A stretch of 64,000 nt of DNA from Fasciola hepatica. Taxonomy: Eukaryota > Platyhelminthes > Trematoda > Plagiorchiida > Fasciolidae. The number at the start of each line of letters is the position of its first letter. Position 1 is the stretch's first letter. The notes under the pieces were generated by a model. The model made no database searches. It saw only the letters and a program-made list of their open reading frames with translations, and was not told the origin of the DNA. The position numbers were made by a program, and so were the translations under genes. This document shows, one piece after another, positions 46,546-56,818 of this stretch. The stretch is from contig CANUEZ040000020.1 in the NCBI GenBank assembly GCA_948099385.1, forward strand, positions 1,550,001 to 1,614,000, written 5' to 3'.

Positions 46546-47744
46546 AAGCTGATTGAATTTGTTTATAGCGTACCTGCAAGTCGTGCGAATGGAACTTCTA
46601 GCGGGTTTGTTCTTGGTCGGCGAGGGAAGATTTTGCAATATACAGACTAAGGCGCCTGGGATGGAGCTTGATTTTGAGCCACTGAATGTTCGTATGTTGC
46701 ATGAATCACGGTGTGTTTATTTGATGTTGGGCAGGAAGGCCGAGAAGAATGAAAAGCTTTTGCTTGATGGCCTCGAAGGAAGTCAACAAAACATTGAGGG
46801 TTGGGTGGGACAGAAGGGAGGAGAGGTTAGAGAAATTCCAGCCGTTGGGAGCGCGATGAATAACCTTAAATGAGTATTAGGGACCGTGGGTGGAACTAGA
46901 AAGGGTGATGGAGCAAGAGACAGGTTGGGTTAAAACTGTCGATTTTTGGAAAAGTCTGGACAGCAGTCGCAAAAGGGATGGATGGCAAAGAGTGCGATGA
47001 ATGAGATGTGATAAGATATGGCTGGTCAAGCTGATGAGTGACGAGTGAGGGGGAGTGGGTAGGATTGGAAACGGCGTGGAAATTGGGAAATTTTGATAAT
47101 CAGTTTGGACCAACGAAACCAATGTAGGGGGGATGAAGTGGTCAGTGCACTCCGTGCATGCGGTTTTCAGCGGACGGGGATGCATATGTCGGGGGTTGCT
47201 GTGTGATACCACCGTGCCATCACTAGTGCAAGTAAGACACAGTGTGCAGATTGGTCTTGAGTTCAGGTGGAATGTATGAGCGATGTTAGCAAGTTCAACT
47301 TTTGTGCCTGTGACAGGCCGTCCATTCATTTTCAGCTGTTGACTTTCATGCCGGTAGGATGAAGCGACTAAGAGGGGTGCGAGATATGCGTTTTGGGGGG
47401 CGGAGTCCCACGCTCCAGTGTTCGTTTTGGTAGAAAGGAGTCTCAATGTGAGCTGAAGTATCTCATAGCAACACCTGTGTTTGCGCGGGCTCAAAGCCAT
47501 ATAAATTAGGTGAATTGTCGAGGTTATCAAATGTGGACTGATGGCTTGTCAGTGGTTGCCTGTGAACTGAGACACTGATAGCGGATGTAGTTCTCGTTTA
47601 AGTCTGCGTATTGGGCCATGCTCGTCGTACACTGAATCTCGGAAGATACTGCTGTCATGCGAAGTGGTAGAAGACGGGGGTCTTGTAAGACGGACAAGTC
47701 CCAGCAGGCTTCTCTCTCGGAAGAACAAGGAATGAGTGTGTAGT
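46546..47744 (-). pseudogene. LINE G upstream coding region (probable ORF1 tail / ORF2 start)
   Basis: A 217-residue minus frame (47530-46880) contains MNGRPVTGTKVELANIAH, Cys-rich ICTLCLTCTSDG and CTECTDHFIPP, then a Pro/Ser/Leu-rich tail. No known domain is recognised. It lies directly 5' of the endonuclease, where LINE A has its Ser/Pro-rich spacer. Two CxxC pairs could form a zinc-binding site, but I cannot show this. A second frame at 47752-47549 is not recognised. Confidence 0.4.
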
Positions 47745-48165
47745 GACCTCAATTGTTCTGAGAAATTGATCCTTCCCTGGAAGCCATTCCAGACCTATTT
47801 CCTCTACGAAATTTTCTGACATTCGCCATCGACCTCACCGTCTTTTTCGGTTGCATACGTTTAACTGGGCCTACGTTTCCGAAGTTTCCGTCGGCCGCGT
47901 TTTTTAACCACATTCACATCCGATTCTCCATCGGTGATACGCGCTCGTGGTTTGCTCCCTGCTCAATCGTTGCGTTCATTTTTATTCTGTGTATTTCTCG
48001 TATCGGCATTGCTTTGGTGCCAAGGTACACGGAATACGCTTCCGCATCTGACAACCGGTATGCGCCTTCTCTGTTCGTTCGATAGTGAGGATTATGGTGG
48101 CATTTCGCCGTGAGACCAAATAGAAGGCACTTTTGTTGGCCGCGCTCGAATAGCCTCTATTTTGA
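47745..48165. repeat. LTR-like repeat R2, copy 2
   Basis: It starts TGTAGTGACCTCAATTGTTC and shares with the copies at 43937 and 63450 the phrases TTTTCTGACATTCGCCATCG, CGTTTAACTGGGCCTACG, TGTGTATTTCTCGTATCGGC and GGAATACGCTTCCGCATCTG. It lies about 700 bp upstream of the gypsy gag-like region at 48880, on the side expected for a 5' LTR. That link is inference, and no primer binding site of TGG type was found after it. Confidence 0.6.
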
Positions 48166-48879
48166 GTTCAAGTCTTTCGGGGTCATCCACCAGCTTGGCG
48201 AGTCTGAATTTTGCTGTTTCACGCCCTCTTTTGTTGCAGGCTGTATATAATTTGCGATGTAATACCGCAACATAGCCATGTCTTTTGATAATACGCAGCT
48301 CGACATGGGTCTTACTTTATGTGCTCGCACTTTCAAACCTGTGAACTTTTGTCCCCACGGCCTTCAGGCTTGGCTTCCAGGTGCTCTTTGCGGCGCATAT
48401 GAATGTTGGCTGATGCCGTTTTTCCCATGCCTTTAAGACAATCCCTGAGGATGTAATCGCCTAATTGGGGGCTCGGTCTTGAATGCCTCCCAAGAGCAGC
48501 CGTACGATTGGCAGTCAAAGAATATACTCCAGACTCTCCTATATTCCCTGGAGGGGTGATTACATCAGCCGCTAGTGTCACGAGGACGACTACTCAAGGC
48601 AGGATAATTGCATTTCACCGGCCAAACAAGTCAATTCATGAAACACATACAATCTTTTATATAAGCTTTTTTCCAGACCACGCGGCACCGAGATTGCTAC
48701 TGCCGCTGCTTGAGCGCTTCGGCTGCGTTCTGTCCAGTCGCCTGTGGCCGATGAATTGCTTCTCTTGGGGGTCATTTCCCTTCGAATGGTCCGACTGTCT
48801 CAGTTAACTGCTCGATCCGCAGCCCCTTACCTGAGCTATCTTGCTGGTTGTCAGAGGTCCCGCTGCCTCCTCTCTGGCA
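48166..48879. other. Leader-like stretch before gypsy gag
   Basis: Only short frames (48508-48807 plus) without family resemblance. If the R2 copy before it is a 5' LTR, this is untranslated leader and gag N-terminus. Otherwise nothing is recognised. Confidence 0.35.
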
Positions 48880-49600
48880 GTCCGTATGCCTCCTTTCGAC
48901 TGCTTCTGGAAGTCCCAACATATTTACCACCTGTTTTTCTGTATGTGGACCTCGTTTGGTTCGTCCGTTCACCTTGGTGTTCACACCGTTCATTCGCCCA
49001 GCATGCCCGTCACACTAGCATGGCAACCACCAGGTATGCTAAACTCAGCGGCCACCTGGCTCACCTCGGCTTGCGGCAGAAACCACCGATAGGTTCTTTG
49101 CGATAATTAAGGAACTGTGGCTAGATCTGTTGCCCTTCCGTAATAAGATCACTGTTGCTGCCCTCCTCGAAGCCTCGCCCTTGGAACGAGCGGCCGCGGT
49201 GGCTGACAAGGTTGTTGCCCATGTCAGCAGTGGTGCCCACCCCCCCCCCCCCATTGCCGCCATACCGCGCAGTCATCGAGGTGTCGAATAGGACAAATGG
49301 CCGGAGAGGCCTCGGCACTCTCAAGCCATCCGGCGCAGACAGTCTACTAAAGAAGGAGTTACAGCATCTACTTTTCGCGGAAGTCCAATTAAGCGACGAC
49401 ATAGAAGCGCTCCCTTCACTGCCCACACCCTCCGGGAATCAGCCCCATTTGTTTCCTCCAAAAATGATCATCCTACTAGCCCTTTTTTTTGGTTCCACCG
49501 CGTTTTCCGGCCAGCCTTCCGTAGGTGCAGGCAGCCGTGTCCATACGCGGTGGAAAACTTCACTGCTGGCTGTTAAACGAGGTCTTTTTCGCCGGCAACT
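48880..49600 (+). pseudogene. CsRn1-like gypsy gag remnant
   Basis: VRMPPFDCFWKS near 48890 resembles the start of flatworm gypsy gag. 49110-49240 reads KELWLDLLPFRNKITVAAL, then LEASPLERAAAVADKVVAHV, the capsid C-terminal helix region. At about 49480-49560 comes FWFHRVFRPAFRRCRQPCPY. In this lineage the gag ends with a CHCC finger of the form CxYHxxFG...CxxPC. Here the first Cys has become Phe. Gag packages element RNA. The reading requires several frame changes and ends at a stop after AVENFTAGC. Confidence 0.7.
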
Positions 49601-49989
49601 AGTCTTGGGTTGGCAGCTTGTTCTTTGTGCGTGGTATGTGTACTGACGCTAGGTCCCTAGATGATATTAGGGCCCAGGTTCCGTTCTCGCCGGTTGATAA
49701 AGACAAGCCGTTGCCTCGGCTGTCCGCGGCGAATGGTTCCTCCACTCGCACCTACGAGACGACACAGCTTGCAGTCAACCTGAGACCAAGATGACGGTAA
49801 CTGCGGAGGTTCATCCTGAAGGCCTTTTCCACAGGCAAGCTGCGAATCGACCTTTGCAGCATTATGAACTACTGGCTGATTAACGTAGGCTGCAGCTTAT
49901 TGATCCTCCGGTGAACATGAGATTTACTGGTCTTGCTGTTCGAGCAGACGAACATGTAATCAGGTTTGTTTTCCAACATTCCTCATGAT
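49601..49989 (+). pseudogene. Gypsy protease remnant
   Basis: PLPRLSAANGSSTRTYETTQ at about 49710-49770 and then LAVNLRPR resemble the middle of a gypsy aspartic protease (ANGS-I-x-TYG). Near 49860 the reading HYELLAD precedes QLIDPPVNMRFTGLA, the protease end (FLRHFxLLVDxxxxxLID). The catalytic DTGA is not readable, so the domain is dead. Confidence 0.6.
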
Positions 49990-50680
49990 TTTCAGTATAT
50001 ATAAGTTTCCCCATTTTGACCAAACCACCTAAAGAGATGGACACGCCGGCCGACCGTCTGGCACACCACATTGTTACTAACGGACCACCAGTCATGAAGC
50101 TGCGTCAACGAATGTCACCGGGCAAACTGGCTTTCTCCAAATGTGAGTGTGACACTTTACTTTTTCAAGTTATGGTTCGTCCTTCTCAAAGTACACGGGC
50201 CTCACTTCTACGTAAGGCTCTCGAAAAAGACGGCATTAGCTGGTGACTATGTGGAAACCATCGCTCTCCAAACTTGGTCAGCCGTTGTGATGGCTGCCAG
50301 ATACCCCACACACGACATCACTGCATCACTTCACGGCACGACTGTATTTTTAAGATCGACTCAGCACCAGCTTACCGCGGGATCCCATTCATCGCTGGAG
50401 GTGTCGAGTAAACCGCTGTGTCGACTCCTTTTGGTTTCTTTCAGTTCCTACGCATGACTTTTGGTTTCCGAAATGCTGCTCAGACATTTCAGAGGTTCAA
50501 CGATGGCATTACACGAAACTCCCGTCGCAAGACCACTCGACAGAATATTAAGTCTTGCAGGGTGAGGTGTGAACTATTCTATATCACTCAGTGCCGTCCT
50601 CAATCGAGGGGCTCAAGACATTTTGGAGGTTGGCCAAATTCTGTCGTTGCTTCCTACTCCAAGCTGCTGAAGTTTACCTC
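49990..50680 (+). pseudogene. Gypsy reverse transcriptase remnant (fingers and palm)
   Basis: The reading begins PADRLAHHIVTNGPPVMKLR, then RMSPGKLAFSKCECDTLL. A broken stretch follows. Near 50310-50520 come FKIDSAPAYRGIPF (motif A IDLxxAYHQIP, Asp kept) and GVSKTAVSTPFGFFQFLRM, then TFGFRNAAQTFQRFNDGI. The YLDD box and most of the thumb are missing, because sequence jumps to a RT-RNase H connection by about 50700. It is part of the same gag-pol copy. Confidence 0.82.
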
Positions 50681-51370
50681 CATTAACTCACCTACTTCGT
50701 GGCAATCCGCTTAAGTGCCGTACGAGTAGCTTTCTTGGAGGTTGAGGCGAAAACAGCTCACGCAAAGTTATTGAAGCACCCGATTCCCTCTGCAACGCTA
50801 GGCATAGCCTGGGTGCATCCAACTTTGCAGCCGGAGTGGTCCCACTACTGTCCGTTTCGGGGATTTGGCAACAGTAGGAGCCTTTCTCTTGAGGCCTCAG
50901 TCCCATGGAAGCGAAATGTACAGCCTTCGGTCACGAAAGGCTGGTAGCATATAACACCGCTAAGCACGTCCGCCAGACAGTCGGGGGTCGATATTTTATC
51001 CTCCGTACCGACCACAAGCCTTTGACGTATGTATTGCACACGAAGTCTGACCGTTACTCCCCACGAGAAGCCAGACATCTAGACTAAATTCTTCGGTTCA
51101 CGATTGACCTAGGACACGGTAAAGTTGGGCCAAACTGCGTTGCAGATGCTCTGTCGAGTATCCACTTGATGATACAAAAGCTCCAGTTATGGACATCCCC
51201 ACCATGGCAGCAGCACAGGCACAAGGTACCTCAGGTATGGAAGCTGTTCGGTTATCATCGCCACTGCGTCATCCCCAGCCAGCAGGAAAACTGGCTGGAG
51301 CATGTTGAAAAGAAACTTGCTCATAGCACCGTAAAAGGGTATTTTCAGGCGTTCGGTAACCCCAATAACG
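50681..51370 (+). pseudogene. Gypsy RNase H remnant
   Basis: 50720-50800 reads AFLEVEAKTAHAKLLKHPIP, the connection. At 50905-51087 the frame has VAYNTAKHVRQTVGGRYFIL, RTDHKPLTYVLHTKSDRYSP and REARHLD, then after a stop FTIDLGHGKVGPNCVADALS. The TDHKPLTY...DRYSPRE...VADALS order is classic gypsy RNase H and its tether. The catalytic DAS segment is not readable. Downstream DIPTMAAAQAQ marks the start of the integrase linker, after which similarity ends near 51370. Integrase is missing from this copy. Confidence 0.85.
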
Positions 51371-51739
51371 TCGCTTAAATACCATCCTGCAGTATCAGTT
51401 CCATACGCATAAATACCACTTGGTAATACCGGTTAAACACCATATAAACAGTCGTCGGTGGAGTGCGAAGGGGTCATTTCTACTCAGATACCTCGGCTCC
51501 GGCTTCCCCGTAGCCTTCACACCACTGAAGGCGGACATATACCACTGGTAAAATGAGCCTTGGAGCTGTCACATTAGCAATATTCTGTTAACTGACTGAT
51601 AGCACTCACATAAAAGATCTGACAGTGATTCTCATTGCGAATATCCCGGAAGTACCTCTCACTTCTTACTACCCGATTTAACGGCGTCGCGCCATTTAAA
51701 ACGAATAATAATTGGGACAATGTTATGACTTTTACGAGC
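51371..51739. other. No recognisable gene
   Basis: This lies between the gypsy fragment and the stop codon of the predicted host gene. The minus frame 51574-51789 overlaps the last exon in another frame. It could be the 3' UTR of the host gene. Confidence 0.35.
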
Positions 51740-52646
51740 TCAAGCAGGACTCTCCGGCTCCTCCGATTCCGGGTGCGGTGCAGCCCCAAAACCTACAGAG
51801 CTTACTTCGCAATCCCGATTTGACCTAATGCATTTCCGAGACCCCATGTTGTGCAGCCAAATGCAAGCACGAAATATGAAATCTGCAACCGGATGATTCG
51901 CGAAAACTGTGTGTGCTTTACCGGCGTCCGAAAATTAGAGTGGAAGAGGTAAAATCTTATAGGGAAGCTGTTTGCCAACCTGACGATTATCCCAGACTCA
52001 TTGGTAATCGAAAGGAAGTACCTTGGACTACTCCAAAGAAGAGTTTGTCATCAAGCACGATGTAGCTCTTTTTCCCGAGAGGCTGCACTTCCAGGAGATA
52101 GACAAGCAACACTTTCAGAAGTACAGCCAGGACAGTTTCACCAGATGCTTGCCCACCTAAAGAGGACAAAATTGTAATTTAAAGAGTTGCAAACTTCAGA
52201 CACATGAACCCATCAAGATTTCCGGCTGTGTTCCTTGATCAACTGCTGTTCAATCTTCATTAGATCATTACCACATTCCAACGGCAGATGAAAAACATCG
52301 TTGGTCGTAAATCCAGCCGTGTCGAAAGTGGAAACTTGAACCTCTCTTTGCTGATTTGCGGTCATAAATTTGCAACACATTTTTCGTGCTTGAACAGGAT
52401 CTTCTACGGGGGACTTTGAGGTAATGACCGAAATCCTTTCCTTCAAACTCTCAACTTCCGATAAAGCCGTTGCTATATTGATTCTTTTGCAACCCCCGGT
52501 GGACTTCAAAAGTAGGAACAAGCCGGTTCCATAGGAAGGCAGTCCTTCCAGTTTGACGTTCTTTCCCCAGACAGTCCTCTTGGATTCACTGATGTTGATG
52601 GAATTCCTTCTCCGAGCATATTGCGCATGAAGATATTCCCAGGTAC
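51740..52646 (-). CDS. Predicted host gene, last three exons (uncharacterised)
   Basis: Three exons join in consistent phase on minus. Exon 52646-52272 (375 nt) encodes TWEYLHAQYARRRNSIN, then VKLEGLPSYGTGLFLLLKST, LKERISVITSKSPVEDPVQ and FTTNDVFHLPLECG; its donor is G|GTAATG. Exon 52156-52022 (135 nt) has a strong acceptor (TTTGTCCTCTTTAG) and encodes GGQASGETVLAVLLKVLLVY, then KKSYIVLDDKLFFGVVQ; its donor is G|GTACTT. Exon 51882-51740 encodes DFIFRACIWLHNMGSRKC and ends at TGA. All junctions are phase 1, and the introns are 115 and 139 nt. I do not recognise the protein. GGQ followed by a hydrophobic helix and YIVLDD faintly recalls an ABC/SMC-type signature and Walker B. That is a guess. 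Confidence 0.6.
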
Positions 52647-53176
52647 CTTATTTCAAGAGTTTTTGGCAGTGGCAGATAGGACTGAAACATTGGTGGAACG
52701 TTTTCATTTTAAGGATGTTTTCGGCATTCCTCCATTAAAGGTGGGCTCTCCTATTAAGTGGAGCTTGATTCAGTGGTCGTTAACTGCCAAATTTACCAGT
52801 CAAAACATGTTTTCATTACTATAAGCGTCGCAAGCGCAATTGGCATTTATGAAAATTCGGAGTTTCTTCTACTCTTTGAGCAGAACCAATTCTCACCATT
52901 CTAGCTCCTTACATATCCTCCGTGCAGTGAAAAGCTCCAGTTTATATGGCTTACTGCAAACGTAAAGGGTATTGGCTTACCGCAAGGTGGGGTTTCCCGA
53001 AAGATAGTTATCGGCCTGGCAAAGACTGGCCACTCCATCCCCTGCAGCCTGAGGCCAGCTAAAGTACTAACCACTTGCCACCCACTTCCGTAAGGCTATT
53101 TTCGTAACTCCCGGGCTTATGATCTTCTCAATCAGGAACATCTAAGAGTGCAGAAATGGATTAGGAATTTCTTTAC
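52647..53176 (-). other. Intronic stretch with a possible small exon
   Basis: On minus, CGTTTGCAG acceptor sequence near 52963 is followed by about 40 coding bases (SHINWSFSLHGGY) and a GTAAGG donor. Its entry phase fits the donor of the exon at 53177, but its exit phase does not fit the next exon as drawn. The rest has no reading frame I would call. Confidence 0.3.
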
Positions 53177-53358
53177 CCTCTTTTGTCACACAAGGCGGTG
53201 ACAGGAGATCTACCGCAGTTGACGCTAAGTAGGATGAACACCGTGCAAAATAGCTTTGTGTCCATAGTGTATGCAAAATAAGAACCACAATCTCTGTGTC
53301 GTCAACTGACATATAAAACTGTTTACAATGTAAATCAGAGAGACCTGCACCGTGTCTC
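53177..53358 (-). CDS. Predicted host gene, internal exon
   Basis: A minus exon of 182 nt with acceptor CTTTTGCAG and donor G|GTAAAG. It encodes RHGAGLSDLHCKQFYMSVD, then DTEIVVLILHTLWTQSYFAR and LLSPPCVTKE. It has no stop and a normal protein-like composition. I do not recognise the protein. It lies between the exon groups at 54.0-54.6 kb and 51.7-52.6 kb on the same strand, so it probably belongs to the same gene. Neighbouring junction phases are not fully resolved: one or more small exons near 52.8-53.1 kb, such as one ending SHINWSFSLHGGY with donor GTAAGG near 52915, may be missing. Confidence 0.45.
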
Positions 53359-54009
53359 CTGCAAAAGTTCACTTACATGAAAAATGAGCAGATGGTAAGG
53401 TGGTATTTCGCGGGTGAAAACACTTGCTTGTTCTTCAAACCGCTGATAAAAAACAAAGTTGTTGAAAATCTCTAATACTTTACCATAGTTCGTTCATACC
53501 TTCACAAAGGGGTCAGCACCTTCTGTAGCGGGATCGGTTCTACGCCATTTGACCTGCTTGGTTCCTTGGTGTACGCGGAATTGATAACAACCTAAGTCAC
53601 CGGCTCCTCCTGGTAGCTTCGCTCGTTGGCTTATGTTGTAAGCCTGAGAAGTTCATCCTAAAACCTACATATGGAGACTATAAGACCCTTGATGATTAAC
53701 TTTGATTTTGGCATAAATGACTCACAAAAGCGGGTAGAAAGTAGATTAGCTTTCCCAAACCATTTGACGCCTAACCCTAAGTGGGCCAATCTGTGGAAAT
53801 CGTATGATAGTTGCCATTTTGAATACAGGTGCTTAAGTTGATAAATAAATTTCCGTAACAGGTTAACTGCTAATGGGAAACGTGCAGAGAATTAACCACT
53901 AGAAGATAAGTACAAACCAATGGACGAGGTTCAAAAAGGTCAGATACGGTAGCCTACATAAAACACACCGCAAGTGAGCTGGCCCCACATAAAGTGCAAA
54001 AAGCCGCAT
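53359..54009. other. No recognisable coding sequence (probable intron)
   Basis: AT-rich, with stops in all frames. It lies between exon groups of the predicted minus-strand gene. Nothing transposon-like is recognised. Confidence 0.4.
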
Positions 54010-54577
54010 TTAGGTAGGTTTCCATCTTTCCAGATGAAATAATTGTCTACATTCTTGAGTAAATTCGCATGGTGTCCATTTACCGCATTTATTAATTAAT
54101 TTAAAAATTATATCATTCCTCGACAACAACGTGATCCTGCGAAAGACACTAAATAATGCCAGATTCATAGGTTCACAAGCGAAGGCAGCCGTCATACCTA
54201 TAGGCAATTCTTTTAAAGTTGAGCGTGTTATTTGATGGTGAGGCAAGTGCAAATGCTTGCAAAACGAAGCATTCGTGCAAGGCTAACTGCTCAGCTTGGG
54301 AAATGTTATATGACCCTCGACATAAAATTCTTTGCAAACACATCTGTCACTTCCGTGGTACCCAGTATATACCTTGATCTGCTTTATAAAAGCTGGAGCA
54401 GAGGCACCACACAATAAGGCTTGCTGGATTACGTTTGATTTGGAAGGACTTCCAAGGATAGAAATTCCATCACTCATAACGGGCTCCAATTCCAAAATCA
54501 GGTGCTCGTTACGGGCTTTTTTCTGTTTGCCTTTCAGTTTGTTCTGCTTTTCCATGTTCCACCGATTGTAAAGACAA
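54010..54577 (-). CDS. Predicted host gene, three exons (uncharacterised)
   Basis: On minus, exon 54577-54373 (or starting at 54522) encodes KKARNEHLILELEPVMSDGI, LGSPSKSNVIQQALLCGASA and PAFIKQIK, with donor AAG|GTATAT. After an 86-nt intron (acceptor GAGCAG), exon 54286-54198 encodes LALHECFVLQAFALASPSNN and TLNFKRIAYR. After a 61-nt intron (acceptor TTTCGCAG), exon 54136 onward encodes ITLLSRNDIIFKLINKC. It then either splices at GCG|GTAAAT (54085) or continues to a TAA at 54010. Phases agree at both introns. No family is recognised. The 5' part of the first exon (about 54505-54577) resembles the adjacent repeat, so that exon may be truncated or partly repeat-derived. Confidence 0.5.
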
Positions 54578-56477
54578 CTGCACGTTATGATGTTCACTTA
54601 CAGTTCCAAATCTCTTGATCTGCCTCTATTCGATTCCTCTGGTCCGTCACCACATGTCGCACCTGCATTGATCAAACAATTGGGCCCATTCTTACCAGCT
54701 CTTTTCGATCCTTTCCTTCATCATCTCTCGGTTATGACCTGCCCTCCAAGGCTGGTATCACTTCTGTGCTTCTTCAGTCTTCTCACTCTGTTGATCCACC
54801 ATGTTAACCCGTCGTGAAAAAAATTCGTCTCAATTTTCCCAAGTCAATCCTACATACTTCAGTCCAACCCTATCTCCCTCTTCCAATCACCGACACTTTC
54901 TTCTCCTAGTGCTGCATTGCTCTTTGCTCCTGCTTCTCTCATATTTCTTTATGTACTTATATGTTTATATATATACATATGTATATATACATTTGTACTG
55001 CATCCTGCACTATTTTTCCAGCCATTTCTCATGCTACCATCCCGCTGACCCTCATGATAAGCGTCCACTCTTTTTACATCTGCATATCATATTTACCATA
55101 TCAAATCCTTACAGATCATTCTTGCCATCCGTACCACCCTTTACTTATTCCAATGTTCGCTGCCTGTTCTGCGGTGAGTTCTGTGCCCTGTCTGCTGACC
55201 ATCTACTGCAGTGCAGCACAGCCTAATTACTATATAATCCCTAGCAAGGGATCCCTCTTTTTTCCACCGTCTCCCGCTACCACCTTTTCCCATATCAATT
55301 TCTGGCCCCCTCCATGCATGCCTGATGGTTTTCAGAAATCCCCAATTGGGCCACAGGCATTTCCTGTGCGCCTTTCATTTTGGCCTCCTTTTCCGTGTTC
55401 CGCCGGTCGTGAAGACAACGTTTCATCATGATGTTCCTCTACAGTTCCAAATCGTTTAATCTGTCAATACCCGATTCTTCTGGTCCGTCACCTCATGTCG
55501 CACCTGCATTGATCAAATAATTAGACCCATTCCCACCTTTTCTCTTCGACCCTACTCCTCATCTTCACTCTTCCATGAACAGCTCCTCACAGTCGTCATC
55601 ACTTTTGTGCTTCTGCATTCCTTTTTTCTATTTGTTGGGCCGCCATGTGCACCTCTCATGAAGATAATTCACCACGACATTGCGAAGTTAATTCGACAAC
55701 CGTTTGACCCAACCTTACCTGCCCCTCCCAACGACCGACAATTTCTTTCTAAGACCCCGTTGTTGTTGCTCCTGCTCCTCTTATATATATATATATCTAC
55801 ATATATACAATATATACACTTGCGCATATATGTATATGTACACGCTCTCTGCATCTTGCAATTCTTCACTGGCCACTTCTCTTGCCATCATCCCGCCGAC
55901 CGTCATGATACGCATCCATCAATCCTATACCTGTGCATCAAATCTACAGTATCCAGTCCTTCTAAATCGTTTTTTCATCCGATCCACCTTTTTCGTCTTG
56001 TGTTGCTCGCTCCCTGTTTTACTATGAGTTTTGTGCCCTGTCCGCCGAACATCCACTGCAGAGCACCAATGCTTCATTGATTTCTAATCCACTGCAGTGC
56101 ACCTCACTTTTTTTCTCCATTGTCCTTTGCTACTGCAGTTTATTATACCGATTTCTAGCCTTTCTCATGTATATCGGTCGGCCTCCAGATACCCCACCCG
56201 GAACAGTTATACCCATCATCTGACCTTGACTTTTAAACTCACCGGGCTTCTATTTAAACTCTCCCTTGAGTTCGTTTAAACACCCCTACAAGTTCTTTGG
56301 AGTGCATACACTTGTCCTATTTTCATCCCACTTTATTCCCCCCTTTAAGCCTTTTCATTCTACATTTTCATGCGAATTTCCACATTTTCATGAATTATAT
56401 CTGTCCATTCCATCACCTGTATCAACAAGGTTATACAAACAGCAGGCTTTGTGCGTCTCCAAAATAAAACAAAATTA

Positions 56478-56539
<62 letters not shown>

Positions 56540-56540
56540 G
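54500..56540 (+). repeat. LINE 3' UTR-type repeat, two tandem units of about 845 bp
   Basis: The segment around 54555-54700 (GTTCCACCGATTGTAAAGAC, TCTGGTCCGTCACCACATGT, CGCACCTGCATTGATCAAAC) recurs at 55399-55545 in the same order, giving a period of about 845 bp. The TA-rich patches (54955-54995, 55783-55850) and the following CATCCCGC(T/C)GACC(G/C)TCATGA phrases recur too. The unit is a diverged relative of 20231-21720 and ends with the type-2 tail and (ATT)n. It interrupts the predicted minus-strand gene between exon groups. Plus-strand frames here are Leu/Pro/Ser-rich and not considered genes. Confidence 0.75.
56400..56540 (+). repeat. LINE 3'-tail (type 2) with long (ATT)n microsatellite
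   Basis: TGTCCATTCCATCACCTGTA then CTTTGTGCGTCTCCAAAATA and AAACAAAATTATT precede an (ATT) run at about 56475-56539, roughly 21 units with one slip. It fits a LINE 3' tail whose terminal trinucleotide expanded. Long Ile-, Asn- or Leu-only frames here are artefacts of the repeat. Confidence 0.85.
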
Positions 56541-56818
56541 AACGTTAGGCATTCTTCCACCTCCAGCGCCTTCTGTCACGAAATAAAACCCCAACACCAA
56601 GAGGCCCGTGACAACAGTTTTCACGATAAGGAATCGTATTGGCCACAGATGCTTAGTGGAGTCCTCGAAGCAACACACGCCATCAAAGTTTGGTTGAATA
56701 GAGGTGCGGGTTGGGATCTGATCCATATGACCGGCTTCACGCGGTATTGTTGCAAATAAGTCTAAATGCGCATAGTAACCACCGGGAATGACAAGTAATT
56801 GGCACATGCGAGGCGTAC
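56541..56818. other. No recognisable gene
   Basis: Single-copy-looking sequence between the LINE tail and the exon at 56819. It may be intron of the predicted minus-strand gene. On minus, coding could continue past 56819 through RLACANYLSFPVV, but this is uncertain. Confidence 0.35.

Noticed and set aside
56266..56807. Frames with runs of Leu, Ile or Asn
   Set aside because: They are pure translation of the (ATT)n microsatellite in different frames and strands.
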